A stretch of 10,628 bases of DNA from an uncultured Bacilli bacterium (GCA_944351345.1 CALVPO010000046.1:1-10628); one strand, 5' to 3'; counted from the stretch's first letter, positions 1 to 6,248 are shown. Notes: generated by a model not told the origin, from the letters alone. Numbers and translations are program-made.

Positions 1-18
1 TATTATTAATTTTCTCAT
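1..18 (-). CDS. 5' end of a further gene, cut by the window edge
   Basis: An ATG at 18..16 is followed by codons reading MRKLII up to the window edge. A GAGG Shine-Dalgarno-like stretch lies about five bases upstream, and the TGA stop of the DUF1146 gene sits 14 bases before it, so it would be the next gene of the same transcript. The start is basic then hydrophobic, as in a membrane or exported protein. In Bacillus subtilis the gene after the DUF1146 gene ywzB is ywmB, followed by murAA and spoIID. Six codons are too few to identify this one. Confidence 0.45.
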
Positions 19-32
19 AATTACCTCAGCTT

Positions 33-227
33 TCAATTAAATACTCCCAAAAAATCATTAACAAAATTTACAACCAAATAAGAAGTCCCCATCACAAGAA
101 ACATATACATTATTCTAGCTTGATAATAATTGCTTCTCCCCTTTTTAAAAATACCATTTATATTAACACTATCAAAACTATAAACTACTATTGGAATAAT
201 TAATATATAAAGAACTAACTTAACCAT
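33..227 (-). CDS. DUF1146 family small integral membrane protein
   Basis: This 64-residue protein has two predicted membrane helices, about residues 3-20 and 40-60, joined by a short basic, polar loop (KKGRSNYYQAR). The spacing of the Y-Q-A-R stretch and the later S-Y-L-V-V-N-F-V-N-D motif near the C-terminus are what I recognise as DUF1146 (YwzB-like). The molecular function of the family is not known to me. The ATG overlaps the last eight bases of rpiB and a GGGAGAAG ribosome site lies inside rpiB, which implies translational coupling. In Bacilli the family typically sits between the atp operon and murA/spoIID genes, which fits this neighbourhood. The gene ends in TGA, the one clear use of that stop here. 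Confidence 0.8.
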   Translation of the reverse strand: MVKLVLYILIIPIVVYSFDSVNINGIFKKGRSNYYQARIMYMFLVMGTSYLVVNFVNDFLGVFN

Positions 228-663
228 TCTTCTCCCTATCTTTTATCATCTTATTTCTCTTAGCATACTTACTATCACTAGAAAATTCAGTTAATAAAAA
301 TTTATCTACAATAGCTGTAGCTTGTTCTTCATCAATATCAGCACTAAAAGTAATAGCATTAGCATTATTATGCTGACGACACAAAACAGCCTCACTAATA
401 TTACTAACTTTAGCACAATATACACCACGAACTTTATTAAGAGCTATACTCATACCAATACCAGTACCACATATAGCAATTCCCTTATTAACATGCTTCT
501 TTACAATACCATCACCAAGTTTAAAAGCAAACACTGGAAAATCCACTGACTCATCACTATCCGTACCATAATCAATAACCTCATACCCAGCATGTTCTAA
601 ATATTCTACTAAAGCCTTTTTCATATAAAAACCTCTATGATCACTACATATACCAATCTTCAT
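220..663 (-). CDS. rpiB: ribose 5-phosphate isomerase B (RpiB/LacAB family)
   Basis: It should interconvert ribose 5-phosphate and ribulose 5-phosphate in the cytosolic pentose phosphate pathway. The 147 residues match the usual family length. Visible landmarks are SDHRG (D8, H9) at the substrate-binding end of the first strand, the C-G-T-G-I-G-M-S loop with catalytic-type Cys65, and the R-Q-H-N-N-A-N stretch (H98, N99) before the fourth strand. Near the C-terminus the phosphate-binding ERHxRR-type motif is loosened to SKYAKR, so substrate preference could differ; RpiB relatives include LacA/LacB and allose phosphate isomerases. The ATG is preceded by GGAGTAGGAGAG about nine bases upstream and by its own sigma-A-like promoter. 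It overlaps the following DUF1146 gene. The Bacillus homologue ywlF lies near mntP (ywlD) and spoIIR, as here. Confidence 0.9.
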   Translation of the reverse strand: MKIGICSDHRGFYMKKALVEYLEHAGYEVIDYGTDSDESVDFPVFAFKLGDGIVKKHVNKGIAICGTGIGMSIALNKVRGVYCAKVSNISEAVLCRQHNNANAITFSADIDEEQATAIVDKFLLTEFSSDSKYAKRNKMIKDREKNG

Positions 664-685
664 TATATACCACTCTCCTACTCCT

Positions 686-714
686 ATAATAATTTATTTT
701 CCAAAACATGTCAA
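686..714 (-). promoter_or_regulatory. sigma-A-type promoter of rpiB
   Basis: On the minus strand TTGACA (714..709) is followed after 17 bases by TATTAT (691..686). The expected start, about seven bases on, leaves a leader of only about 15 nt that is almost entirely the Shine-Dalgarno region. rpiB and the DUF1146 gene can therefore be transcribed independently of rpmE. No convincing terminator hairpin separates rpmE from this promoter. Confidence 0.7.
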
Positions 715-751
715 CACTATCCCAAATTATTTATAAAAGAAAAAGAAACAA

Positions 752-964
752 TTATTTTGCCTCTTTATCAAAACCATATTTTTTATTAAATCTCTCTACA
801 CGTCCTTTTCTACCACCAAACTTTTGTTCACCAGTATAAAATGGATGACATTTATTACATACCTCTACACTAATAGAAGGAATAGTAGACATAGTCTTAA
901 ATGTATTACCACAAGCACAAGTAACGGTAGCTTCTACATATTCTGGATGAATATTTTTCTTCAT
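752..964 (-). CDS. rpmE: 50S ribosomal protein L31 (bL31), zinc-binding form
   Basis: This 70-residue protein of the large ribosomal subunit begins MKKNIHPEY, the usual bL31 start. It carries the zinc ligands C16-x-C18 and C36-x-x-C39 (motifs TCACGN and VCNKCHPFYTG), so it is the C+ type rather than the zinc-independent paralogue (YtiA/RpmE2 type). The C-terminal GRVERFNKKYG segment is also characteristic. GGGAGAAG lies about six bases before the ATG. It has its own strong promoter in the 3' end of murA and a short leader with a small hairpin. Zn-type L31 often serves as a mobilisable zinc store, but nothing here shows a Zur-type operator. Confidence 0.95.
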   Translation of the reverse strand: MKKNIHPEYVEATVTCACGNTFKTMSTIPSISVEVCNKCHPFYTGEQKFGGRKGRVERFNKKYGFDKEAK

Positions 965-984
965 ATTAATCTTCTCCCTTCGCC

Positions 985-1000
985 ATGACTAAAAAGTCAT
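985..1000 (-). promoter_or_regulatory. small hairpin in the rpmE 5' leader
   Basis: In the roughly 50-nt rpmE leader the mRNA contains AUGACU-UUUU-AGUCAU, a perfect 6-bp stem with a four-base loop, ending about 12 bases before GGGAGAAG. Ribosomal protein L31 leaders have been proposed in several bacterial groups, and this could be a minimal autoregulatory site. The hairpin alone is too simple to assign to a known leader class. Confidence 0.4.
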
Positions 1001-1021
1001 AGATAATAAATTACAACAAGT

Positions 1022-1050
1022 ATTATAACAATTATTTTATCTTTAGTCAA
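1022..1050 (-). promoter_or_regulatory. sigma-A promoter of rpmE, overlapping the murA stop
   Basis: Minus-strand TTGACT (1050..1045) and TATAAT (1027..1022) are separated by exactly 17 bases. The -35 box is built from the last sense codons and stop of murA (GTT GAC TAA), so the promoter is embedded in the coding end. The start should be near 1015. Confidence 0.85.
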
Positions 1051-2299
1051 CTATTTTTATATCAGCACCAACTCTATTTAATTTACCAACAATATCATCA
1101 TATCCTCTTAATATATAAGAAATATTATCAATAATAGTCTCACCATCAGCTATAAGACCACAAATAACCATAGAAGCTCCACCTCTCAAATCAGTAGCCG
1201 AAACCTCTTTACCAACTAACTTACTACTACCATATATAGTAGCAACCTTATTATCACTACTAACCTCAATAGACGCTCCCATCTTTATTGTATCAGCAAT
1301 ATTCTGAAATCTATTTTCCCAAATAGTCTCTTCTATATGACTAATTCCTTCACAACTAACCAAAAAAGGTGTCATAGGTTGCTGTAAATCAGTTGGAAAT
1401 CCAGGATAAACCATAGTCTTAATATCTATCCCCTTATACTCAGAAACATCAGCAACAAAAATATAATCATCACCTATCTCTAAATTAACACCAGCTTCTT
1501 CTAACTTACTAGTTAAACTCTCTATATGTAATGGCTCAAGATTACTAACCTTCAAATTTTTTCCTAACAAAGAAGCAATTATAACATAAGTACCAGCCTC
1601 AATCATATCAGGAACAACATTATGTTTAGTAGAATGTAAATGATCTACACCAATAATTTCTATTCTACCAGTACCAATACCTGATATACAAGCCCCCATA
1701 CTATTAAGAAAATTACAAACATCTATAACATGAGGCTCTTTAGCAGCATTATCAATAACAGTCTTACCACGAGCCTTAACAGCTGCTAAAATAATATTAA
1801 TAGTAGCCCCAACACTAGGAAAATCTAAAAATATCTCAGCACCAACTAACTCATCAGCATCAATTATAACACGCCCATCATCCTCACGAACAACAGCCCC
1901 TAACTTCTCAAATCCTTTAAGATGTAAATTAATAGGCCTCTCCCCAATAGAACATCCACCAGGAAAACACATATCAACATGCTTATACTTTCCTAAAATA
2001 GCCCCCATAAAGTAATAAGATGCACGTAACTTACCTGACATACTACAAGGAATAAACTTATTATCTATCTTAGTATCATTAAATACAATACTATGTTTAC
2101 CTCTCTCTACCTTAACTCCCAAATAATCAAGAATCTCCTCTAAAGCATCTATATCACTAATATCAGGAACATTATTAATTTCTACAATCTCATCACATAA
2201 AATAGAAGCAGGTATAAGTGCAACAGCACTATTCTTAGCACCATCTACAACAATTTCTCCACTAAGTCTCCTACCTCCAACAATCTTTAATTTAGGCAT
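1043..2299 (-). CDS. murA: UDP-N-acetylglucosamine 1-carboxyvinyltransferase (MurA)
   Basis: It catalyses the first committed step of peptidoglycan synthesis, transfer of enolpyruvate from PEP to UDP-GlcNAc, in the cytosol. The 418 residues match the family length. Diagnostic sites are visible: AKNSA with K22 and N23, the PGGCSIGERP loop with catalytic Cys116, YPGFPTDLQ with the general-base Asp304, DLRGG with R372, and the C-terminal ILRGYDD with R398. A cysteine rather than aspartate in the loop predicts the fosfomycin-sensitive form. The start ATG is preceded by AGGAGGAG at ideal distance. Low-GC Gram-positives often carry two murA genes. Direct adjacency to rpmE resembles the Bacillus murAB-glpX-rho-rpmE order, which suggests the murAB (murA2/murZ-type) position, but sequence inspection alone cannot assign the paralogue. 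Confidence 0.96.
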   Translation of the reverse strand: MPKLKIVGGRRLSGEIVVDGAKNSAVALIPASILCDEIVEINNVPDISDIDALEEILDYLGVKVERGKHSIVFNDTKIDNKFIPCSMSGKLRASYYFMGAILGKYKHVDMCFPGGCSIGERPINLHLKGFEKLGAVVREDDGRVIIDADELVGAEIFLDFPSVGATINIILAAVKARGKTVIDNAAKEPHVIDVCNFLNSMGACISGIGTGRIEIIGVDHLHSTKHNVVPDMIEAGTYVIIASLLGKNLKVSNLEPLHIESLTSKLEEAGVNLEIGDDYIFVADVSEYKGIDIKTMVYPGFPTDLQQPMTPFLVSCEGISHIEETIWENRFQNIADTIKMGASIEVSSDNKVATIYGSSKLVGKEVSATDLRGGASMVICGLIADGETIIDNISYILRGYDDIVGKLNRVGADIKIVD

Positions 2300-2329
2300 A
2301 TTACTCCTCCTAACTTATTATATTTAAAT

Positions 2330-2357
2330 AAAAAAAATCAGTCACTCAAATTAACTG
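2330..2357 (-). terminator. possible rho-independent terminator in front of murA
   Basis: Minus-strand CAGTTA (2357..2352), a seven-base loop and TGACTG (2344..2339) form a 6-bp stem with one G-U pair. ATT and a run of T (eight at 2337..2330) follow. It would stop read-through from the upstream gene. The murA -10 box lies immediately upstream, so murA transcripts would begin inside the hairpin and lack its 5' arm. Confidence 0.4.
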
Positions 2358-2359
2358 TT

Positions 2360-2391
2360 ATTATATTAAAATAAAAAAATAATAAAGTCAA
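2360..2391 (-). promoter_or_regulatory. candidate promoter of murA
   Basis: TTGACT (2391..2386) is a good -35 box. Downstream there is a perfect TATAAT at 2365..2360 but with a 20-base spacer, or a poorer TAATAT at 2368..2363 with the preferred 17-base spacer. The placement between the upstream terminator and the murA ribosome site supports a promoter here, while the exact -10 is uncertain. Confidence 0.5.
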
Positions 2392-2450
2392 TAGTTTTTT
2401 TAATTTATAAAATTAAAAAAATTAACCTTAAATAAACTATTTTTACATGC

Positions 2451-2485
2451 AAAACGCCCTACAACTAAATATATAGCTAGGGCGT
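2451..2485 (-). terminator. terminator hairpin after the EEP gene
   Basis: ACGCCCTA (2485..2478 on the minus strand) pairs perfectly with TAGGGCGT (2461..2454). This is an 8-bp GC-containing stem with a 16-base loop, 17 bases after the stop codon of the EEP gene and followed by a short run of T and then GCATG. It stands out because the surroundings are nearly all A/T. The T-run is short, so termination may be partial. Confidence 0.6.
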
Positions 2486-2501
2486 AACCGTTATAAATAA
2501 A

Positions 2502-3266
2502 CTATCTTTTGTAAGCCTTTGCATAAACAAGTCTATGAGAAGAAGTATTAACAATATCCCCATCATTTATAACACCAGCTTCTATAACATTCCAAGAATT
2601 AGGAACAAATATATGATCAACTATCTTTTTAGAATCATCACCATACCAAGTATAATCATCAATAGGTACCCTTTTTAACAAAGAACCAATAGAATCAATA
2701 AATTCCTTAAAATGTTCTTCATTAGGTTCCATATTAAAATTACCAGTCATAAATATTGGAGCAATCTTAGAATATTCAAGCAATATTTCTCTAATAACTT
2801 CAAGTTGCTTCTTTTGCACATCCTTATCTATATAATCTAAATGTGTATTAATAATACCAACAGCATTAACAAAATCATTACCAACAAGTGCAAAAGTAGC
2901 AATTCTAGGCATATTATGACCTATTCTAATATTTTTAATCTTAGGAAGCCATGGTAATTTCCAAGTTTGCTCATATATAATTTTTTTCTTAGATATTATA
3001 TTATTACCTTCATTATATGGAATACTCTTAAATATACCATCACCATACCTATAATTACCTCCAATATAATAATCCCTAAGCACTTTATCTAAATTATACT
3101 CATAATTTTTAGTCAACTCTTGTACACCTAATATATCAATATTCATATTTTTTATTACCTGACTAACAACTTTAGTATTAGAAGTACCATCTTCTCTTAT
3201 TCCACCTTTTCTATTAACCTTAGTATCTTTAACATCAAAACTACCAACTGTTATAATATTATCCAC
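2502..3266 (-). CDS. endonuclease/exonuclease/phosphatase (EEP, DNase I-like) fold protein with altered active site
   Basis: The 254-residue protein has the ordered landmarks of the EEP superfamily: an N-terminal SFDVKD strand, GVQE with Glu50, a GNNIISK strand, NTHLD with His142, TGNFN (Asn176, Asn178), DHIFV (Asp217, His218) and a final SSHR (His244). Members cleave phosphodiester or phosphomonoester bonds in nucleic acids, lipids or inositol phosphates. No signal peptide is seen, so it is probably cytosolic. Three usually conserved positions are changed: FN to FD (Asp11), GDFN to GNFN (Asn176) and SDH to SSH (Ser243), so activity or substrate may be unusual. Start choice: an in-frame GTG at 3275 abuts the ribosome site AAGGAG, while the GTG at 3266 lies eight bases after it and is preferred. 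It has a perfect-consensus promoter and its own terminator, so it is a single-gene unit. Confidence 0.8.
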   Translation of the reverse strand: MDNIITVGSFDVKDTKVNRKGGIREDGTSNTKVVSQVIKNMNIDILGVQELTKNYEYNLDKVLRDYYIGGNYRYGDGIFKSIPYNEGNNIISKKKIIYEQTWKLPWLPKIKNIRIGHNMPRIATFALVGNDFVNAVGIINTHLDYIDKDVQKKQLEVIREILLEYSKIAPIFMTGNFNMEPNEEHFKEFIDSIGSLLKRVPIDDYTWYGDDSKKIVDHIFVPNSWNVIEAGVINDGDIVNTSSHRLVYAKAYKR

Positions 3267-3292
3267 AACAATCACTCCTTCTTAAGGACTAT

Positions 3293-3321
3293 ATTATACA
3301 CTCATAAATACCAACTGTCAA
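3293..3321 (-). promoter_or_regulatory. perfect consensus sigma-A promoter of the EEP gene
   Basis: TTGACA (3321..3316), 17 bases, then TATAAT (3298..3293) on the minus strand: both boxes and the spacing match the consensus fully. The predicted start near 3286 gives a leader of about 20 nt. No operator-like repeat is apparent around it, which suggests strong constitutive transcription. Confidence 0.9.
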
Positions 3322-3364
3322 CAAAAAAGTTACTTTCTAATTAATTAAAAAAATATACTTTATA

Positions 3365-3901
3365 CTATCTAAACACATAATAAATAGCTAAAATAATCAA
3401 CATACCACCACCACCTATAGTAGCAAGCTTACCAAACTTATTACTAAGTATATTACCAAGCCTCAAACCAATAAAAGTAAAAAATCCACTACAAATCATA
3501 AATATACTAGATACTTCTAAAAAATTATCATTAATAGCTTTAAGACCAATACCAGTAGTCAAACTATCAAGACTAACAGAAAAACCAAATAAAACTAACC
3601 CCCACATACTAAGAAGAATCTTTACATCACTCTCTTTAATACTAGAAATAATCATCTCTAAACCAATAATACTAAAAATAATACCAACAACAATATTAAC
3701 ATTAAAAACAAAATAAACAAGTAAAAAATGACCTATACTAAGTCCTAAAAGAGGCATAAAAAAATGAAATAGACCTACTATCATAGTTAAAATTATTTCA
3801 TTTTTTCTACCTATATTCTGCGTACCATATATTAAAGATAAAGAAAAAGCATCCATAGACAAACTAATACCAACAAGTAAAGTCGTAAAAAAAGCATCCA
3901 T
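3365..3901 (-). CDS. mntP: MntP-family manganese efflux protein (DUF204 repeats)
   Basis: This 178-residue membrane protein has about six predicted helices in two related halves. Each half carries the family's acidic intramembrane motif: S-M-D-A-F-S-L-S (Asp17) and S-L-D-S-L-T-T-G (Asp112). The G-L-F-H-F-F-M-P-L-L-G segment of helix 2 is also typical. MntP exports Mn2+ across the cytoplasmic membrane; the related YtaF proteins are a sporulation-associated branch. Position next to spoIIR matches Bacillus ywlD (MntP) rather than ytaF, which sits elsewhere in Bacillus, so MntP is preferred. AGGTGAT lies about eight bases before the ATG. No Mn-sensing yybP-ykoY riboswitch is visible. Instead a pair of 10-bp palindromes brackets the ribosome site. 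It follows spoIIR after 47 bases and may be co-transcribed with it. Confidence 0.8.
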   Translation of the reverse strand: MDAFFTTLLVGISLSMDAFSLSLIYGTQNIGRKNEIILTMIVGLFHFFMPLLGLSIGHFLLVYFVFNVNIVVGIIFSIIGLEMIISSIKESDVKILLSMWGLVLFGFSVSLDSLTTGIGLKAINDNFLEVSSIFMICSGFFTFIGLRLGNILSNKFGKLATIGGGGMLIILAIYYVFR

Positions 3902-3929
3902 AATATTATCACCTAATAAATAATATTAT
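3900..3929 (-). promoter_or_regulatory. paired ATAATATTAT palindromes around the mntP ribosome site
   Basis: The self-complementary ATAATATTAT occurs at 3920..3929 and 3900..3909, exactly 20 bp apart. In the mRNA the two copies can pair, placing the Shine-Dalgarno AGGTG in the ten-base loop and the first two bases of the start codon at the stem foot. As DNA they could instead be two half-sites on the same helix face. They are wholly A/T in an A/T-rich region, so chance is a real alternative. Confidence 0.35.
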
Positions 3930-3948
3930 GAATATCAACTTATAATAA

Positions 3949-4476
3949 CTAGAATATTTTATTTATAACCTCTAAAACCAAACTCTTATACTCAACTTCT
4001 CCAGTATCATTACTATCAGCCTCTAACAAACATAAAGGTGGAAACAAAACACACCACCAATTATCACCTTGAGCTTCCCCTATATATACAACTAAAGATT
4101 CATACTCACCCTCGTTATATATAACTCCTTTATAAGACTTATTTGGAAAATGATTCTTTCCAAAATTAATAGTAAAATCCATATCATAATCATTATCCTC
4201 AAACATTTTCTTAATATCACGATTAAGCTCATCTTGAGAATCTTCTATAATATCCTTAGCCTTATCAACATCAACAACCCCATCCAACTTAAGAGTCATA
4301 TAATTGCTAACATAATTCTTTACTTTCTCTTTCATATTTTGATCTAAAACACTATTACTATTAGGAACCACCCTAACCCTAATAGCATCCCCAGGAATAA
4401 TAACCTCAGCATTAACATTAATATATACAAATATAGAAATAATTATTATTACTATAACAAATATAGTCTTCTTCAT
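3949..4476 (-). CDS. spoIIR: stage II sporulation protein R (SpoIIR)
   Basis: In spore formers SpoIIR is made in the forespore under sigma-F, secreted into the intermembrane space and triggers SpoIIGA to process pro-sigma-E in the mother cell. The 175-residue product starts MKKTIF, with a hydrophobic signal/anchor over residues 4-19 and a possible signal peptidase site after Val-Asn-Ala (residue 23). Family hallmarks follow: IRVRVVPNSNSVLDQ (residues 32-46), the FPNKSYKG stretch near 110-117, EGEYESLVVYIGEA, and the highly conserved GDNWWCVLFPPLCL (137-150). The reading frame is open 69 bases further upstream, but AAGGGTG lies just before ATGTTAATG and best serves the second ATG at 4476, giving a proper signal peptide. 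I could not find a good sigma-F promoter upstream. The gene implies sporulation ability, or a recent ancestor with it. Confidence 0.93.
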   Translation of the reverse strand: MKKTIFVIVIIIISIFVYINVNAEVIIPGDAIRVRVVPNSNSVLDQNMKEKVKNYVSNYMTLKLDGVVDVDKAKDIIEDSQDELNRDIKKMFEDNDYDMDFTINFGKNHFPNKSYKGVIYNEGEYESLVVYIGEAQGDNWWCVLFPPLCLLEADSNDTGEVEYKSLVLEVINKIF

Positions 4477-4553
4477 TAACATCACCCTTTCAACTACATA
4501 ATGGGTAATTATTTTTAAAATTATACAATTATTTCTATTTTTCAATTAAATTG

Positions 4554-6146
4554 CTATTCCCAATCTTCTAACACGTCAAACTTTAACTCTTGCATATCTT
4601 TAATTAATTCTTTATCATTTTCTAATTCTATATGAGCATCAATTTTTTTAATAGCCTTATCATAATCATATTCTAACAAATATAACCTAAACAAATAATT
4701 ATATACGTCTAACTTATAGCCACCATAAGTATTTAATTTTTCTAAAAAGAAATCAATACCTTCCTTAACTTTATTAGAAAAATCATATAGCCAACAACAT
4801 CTATCCAAAAGTATACTTTCCCTATCATCATTAAAAGAAAAATTATCATAAAATAAATTAACTATATCCTCCAATTTAGATAAATATTTCTTCTTATCAA
4901 TATGGATATAATCAATTAGTATACTAGTATAAACACTAAAATAATCATACAGACTATAATGAATACTAACCTTATCATCATATTCATCTATATCCTTAAA
5001 ATCATTTTCTAAAATAACATCCTTAATTAAATCATAAGCATCAGATAAATTTTTAAAATCCATCTGTTTTTCAACATCTTTGTTTCTTTTAATAAATAAA
5101 GGAATTTCTTTTCTTTTTAACCCTTTATACACACATTCATCTATTCTTATATACTTCTCATCAAAAAAACTATAAAAATCAACTTCATCTTTATTATTAT
5201 TTTTCTTAGGATACCTATCCCAAGAACTATCTATATATTTTTGATATGACAATGTAAAATCATTCTTATTTAAACAACATTTTTTATATTTCTTACCAGA
5301 ACCGCATGGACAAGGATCATTTCTTCCAACCTTAACATTATATTTCAAACTATCTTTAACCTCATCAGAAAGTTTATCAATTAATTTATCAGTAACCCTA
5401 TCAAGATCAATCTCTGAATAATTATTTTTCTCAAAACAAGCCCACCATGACATATACTTCTCTACACTATCTACAATCTCATAATTATCTTTTAAATGAT
5501 TATAATCAAAAATATTATCTATAAAATTATCATATCCTCCACTATAACTATAATCAATAACATCACTTTTAAATAATAATTTAACATCATCTATCATTTC
5601 AAACAAATGGGCATCAACAATTATATTAAGTATTTCATTATAAATTCCATCATATTCATAATCATATAGTTTAATTAAATATCTCAAATATTTAATTAAA
5701 CTTTCCCTTCTAACCATATCATGAACAAAAAAACACGTATAACAACTTAAAAATCTATTCCTAACATAATCATCAAGTTTCTTATTTTCAATAAGTTCAT
5801 TTAATAATTTAAAATTACCATCAAAAACACTAACAACAACAGCAGGAATTTTATCCAAAACACCCGCACCATAAAAATTAAAAGCATTCTCTACATTATC
5901 TTTATTAAACAAATCAATCAGTACAGGAAATAACTCCTGACATTTAAACTCCGCTAACAAAAAACAAGCATAATCTACTACTAAAGGAACATGTTCTAAC
6001 TTATTATCATCAATATCTTTACTAATTTTCTTAAGCTCTTTTAATAAATATTTACTAGCTTCCTTTCTATTCTTCCTTAACTCATCTAAAATATCTTTTT
6101 TAAATACACCATCTTCATTATATAACTCTTTTATTAATTCTTTCAT
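4554..6146 (-). CDS. DUF1186-like helical-repeat protein with SEC-C zinc motif
   Basis: The 530 residues are largely alpha-helical, acidic/lysine-rich and lack signal peptide or membrane segments. Residues about 50-140 (DYACFLLAEFKCQELFPVLI onward, with LFNKDN and VSVFDGNFKLLNELI) resemble the DUF1186 repeat domain. A SEC-C zinc-binding motif occupies residues 273-292 (VGRNDPCPCGSGKKYKKCC; ligands C279, C281, C290, C291), here internal rather than at the C-terminus as in SecA. The C-terminal 230 residues look like TPR-type helices ending in a DYDKAIKKIDAHIELEND repeat unit. SEC-C modules bind zinc and often ribosomes or SecB-like partners; the role of this protein is unknown. AAGGAG precedes the ATG by five bases, and a promoter lies about 60-85 bases upstream. 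spoIIR follows after 77 bases. Confidence 0.75.
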   Translation of the reverse strand: MKELIKELYNEDGVFKKDILDELRKNRKEASKYLLKELKKISKDIDDNKLEHVPLVVDYACFLLAEFKCQELFPVLIDLFNKDNVENAFNFYGAGVLDKIPAVVVSVFDGNFKLLNELIENKKLDDYVRNRFLSCYTCFFVHDMVRRESLIKYLRYLIKLYDYEYDGIYNEILNIIVDAHLFEMIDDVKLLFKSDVIDYSYSGGYDNFIDNIFDYNHLKDNYEIVDSVEKYMSWWACFEKNNYSEIDLDRVTDKLIDKLSDEVKDSLKYNVKVGRNDPCPCGSGKKYKKCCLNKNDFTLSYQKYIDSSWDRYPKKNNNKDEVDFYSFFDEKYIRIDECVYKGLKRKEIPLFIKRNKDVEKQMDFKNLSDAYDLIKDVILENDFKDIDEYDDKVSIHYSLYDYFSVYTSILIDYIHIDKKKYLSKLEDIVNLFYDNFSFNDDRESILLDRCCWLYDFSNKVKEGIDFFLEKLNTYGGYKLDVYNYLFRLYLLEYDYDKAIKKIDAHIELENDKELIKDMQELKFDVLEDWE

Positions 6147-6203
6147 ACAAACTCCTTACTACAATATTATTCTATATAAAATACGTAATCCTTCATCAAT
6201 ACT

Positions 6204-6232
6204 ACTTTAACATTTATAAAACAAAAAATCAA
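6204..6232 (-). promoter_or_regulatory. candidate extended -10 promoter of the SEC-C gene
   Basis: Minus-strand TTGATT (6232..6227), 17 bases, then TAAAGT (6209..6204) preceded by TGT, giving an extended -10 form TGTTAAAGT. Both boxes are imperfect, but spacing and position (about 58 bases before the ATG) fit. The region upstream is the inverted repeat that follows the ATPase gene. Confidence 0.45.
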
Positions 6233-6248
6233 TCATTTTATCATTTTA

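Noticed and set aside
33..35. Possible reassigned TGA (Trp) code, suggested by extreme A/T richness and Mollicutes-like composition
   Set aside because: Conserved tryptophans, for instance in MurA and SpoIIR, use TGG, no frame needs TGA read-through, and TGA serves as the stop of the DUF1146 gene just before the next start.
322..549. Plus-strand open frame opposite rpiB
   Set aside because: It lies wholly inside the conserved rpiB gene on the other strand, has low-complexity Thr/Ser/Ile/Asn content typical of antisense shadows, and lacks a ribosome site. The same holds for the plus-strand frames at 4150..4347 and 10039..10227.
3322..3364. Terminator after mntP
   Set aside because: Only a four-pair AAAG/CTTT stem with a three-base loop precedes a T-run near 3325..3330. 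It is too weak to call.
3902..3948. yybP-ykoY-type manganese riboswitch in front of mntP
   Set aside because: The gap to spoIIR is only 47 bases, too short, and none of the conserved GC-rich riboswitch core is present.
4477..4553. GTATA followed by an A/T stretch as a sigma-F promoter of spoIIR
   Set aside because: With 15 or 16 bases of spacing the downstream box reads ACCCATTAT/CCCATTATG, lacking the GG and A positions of the sigma-F -10 element.
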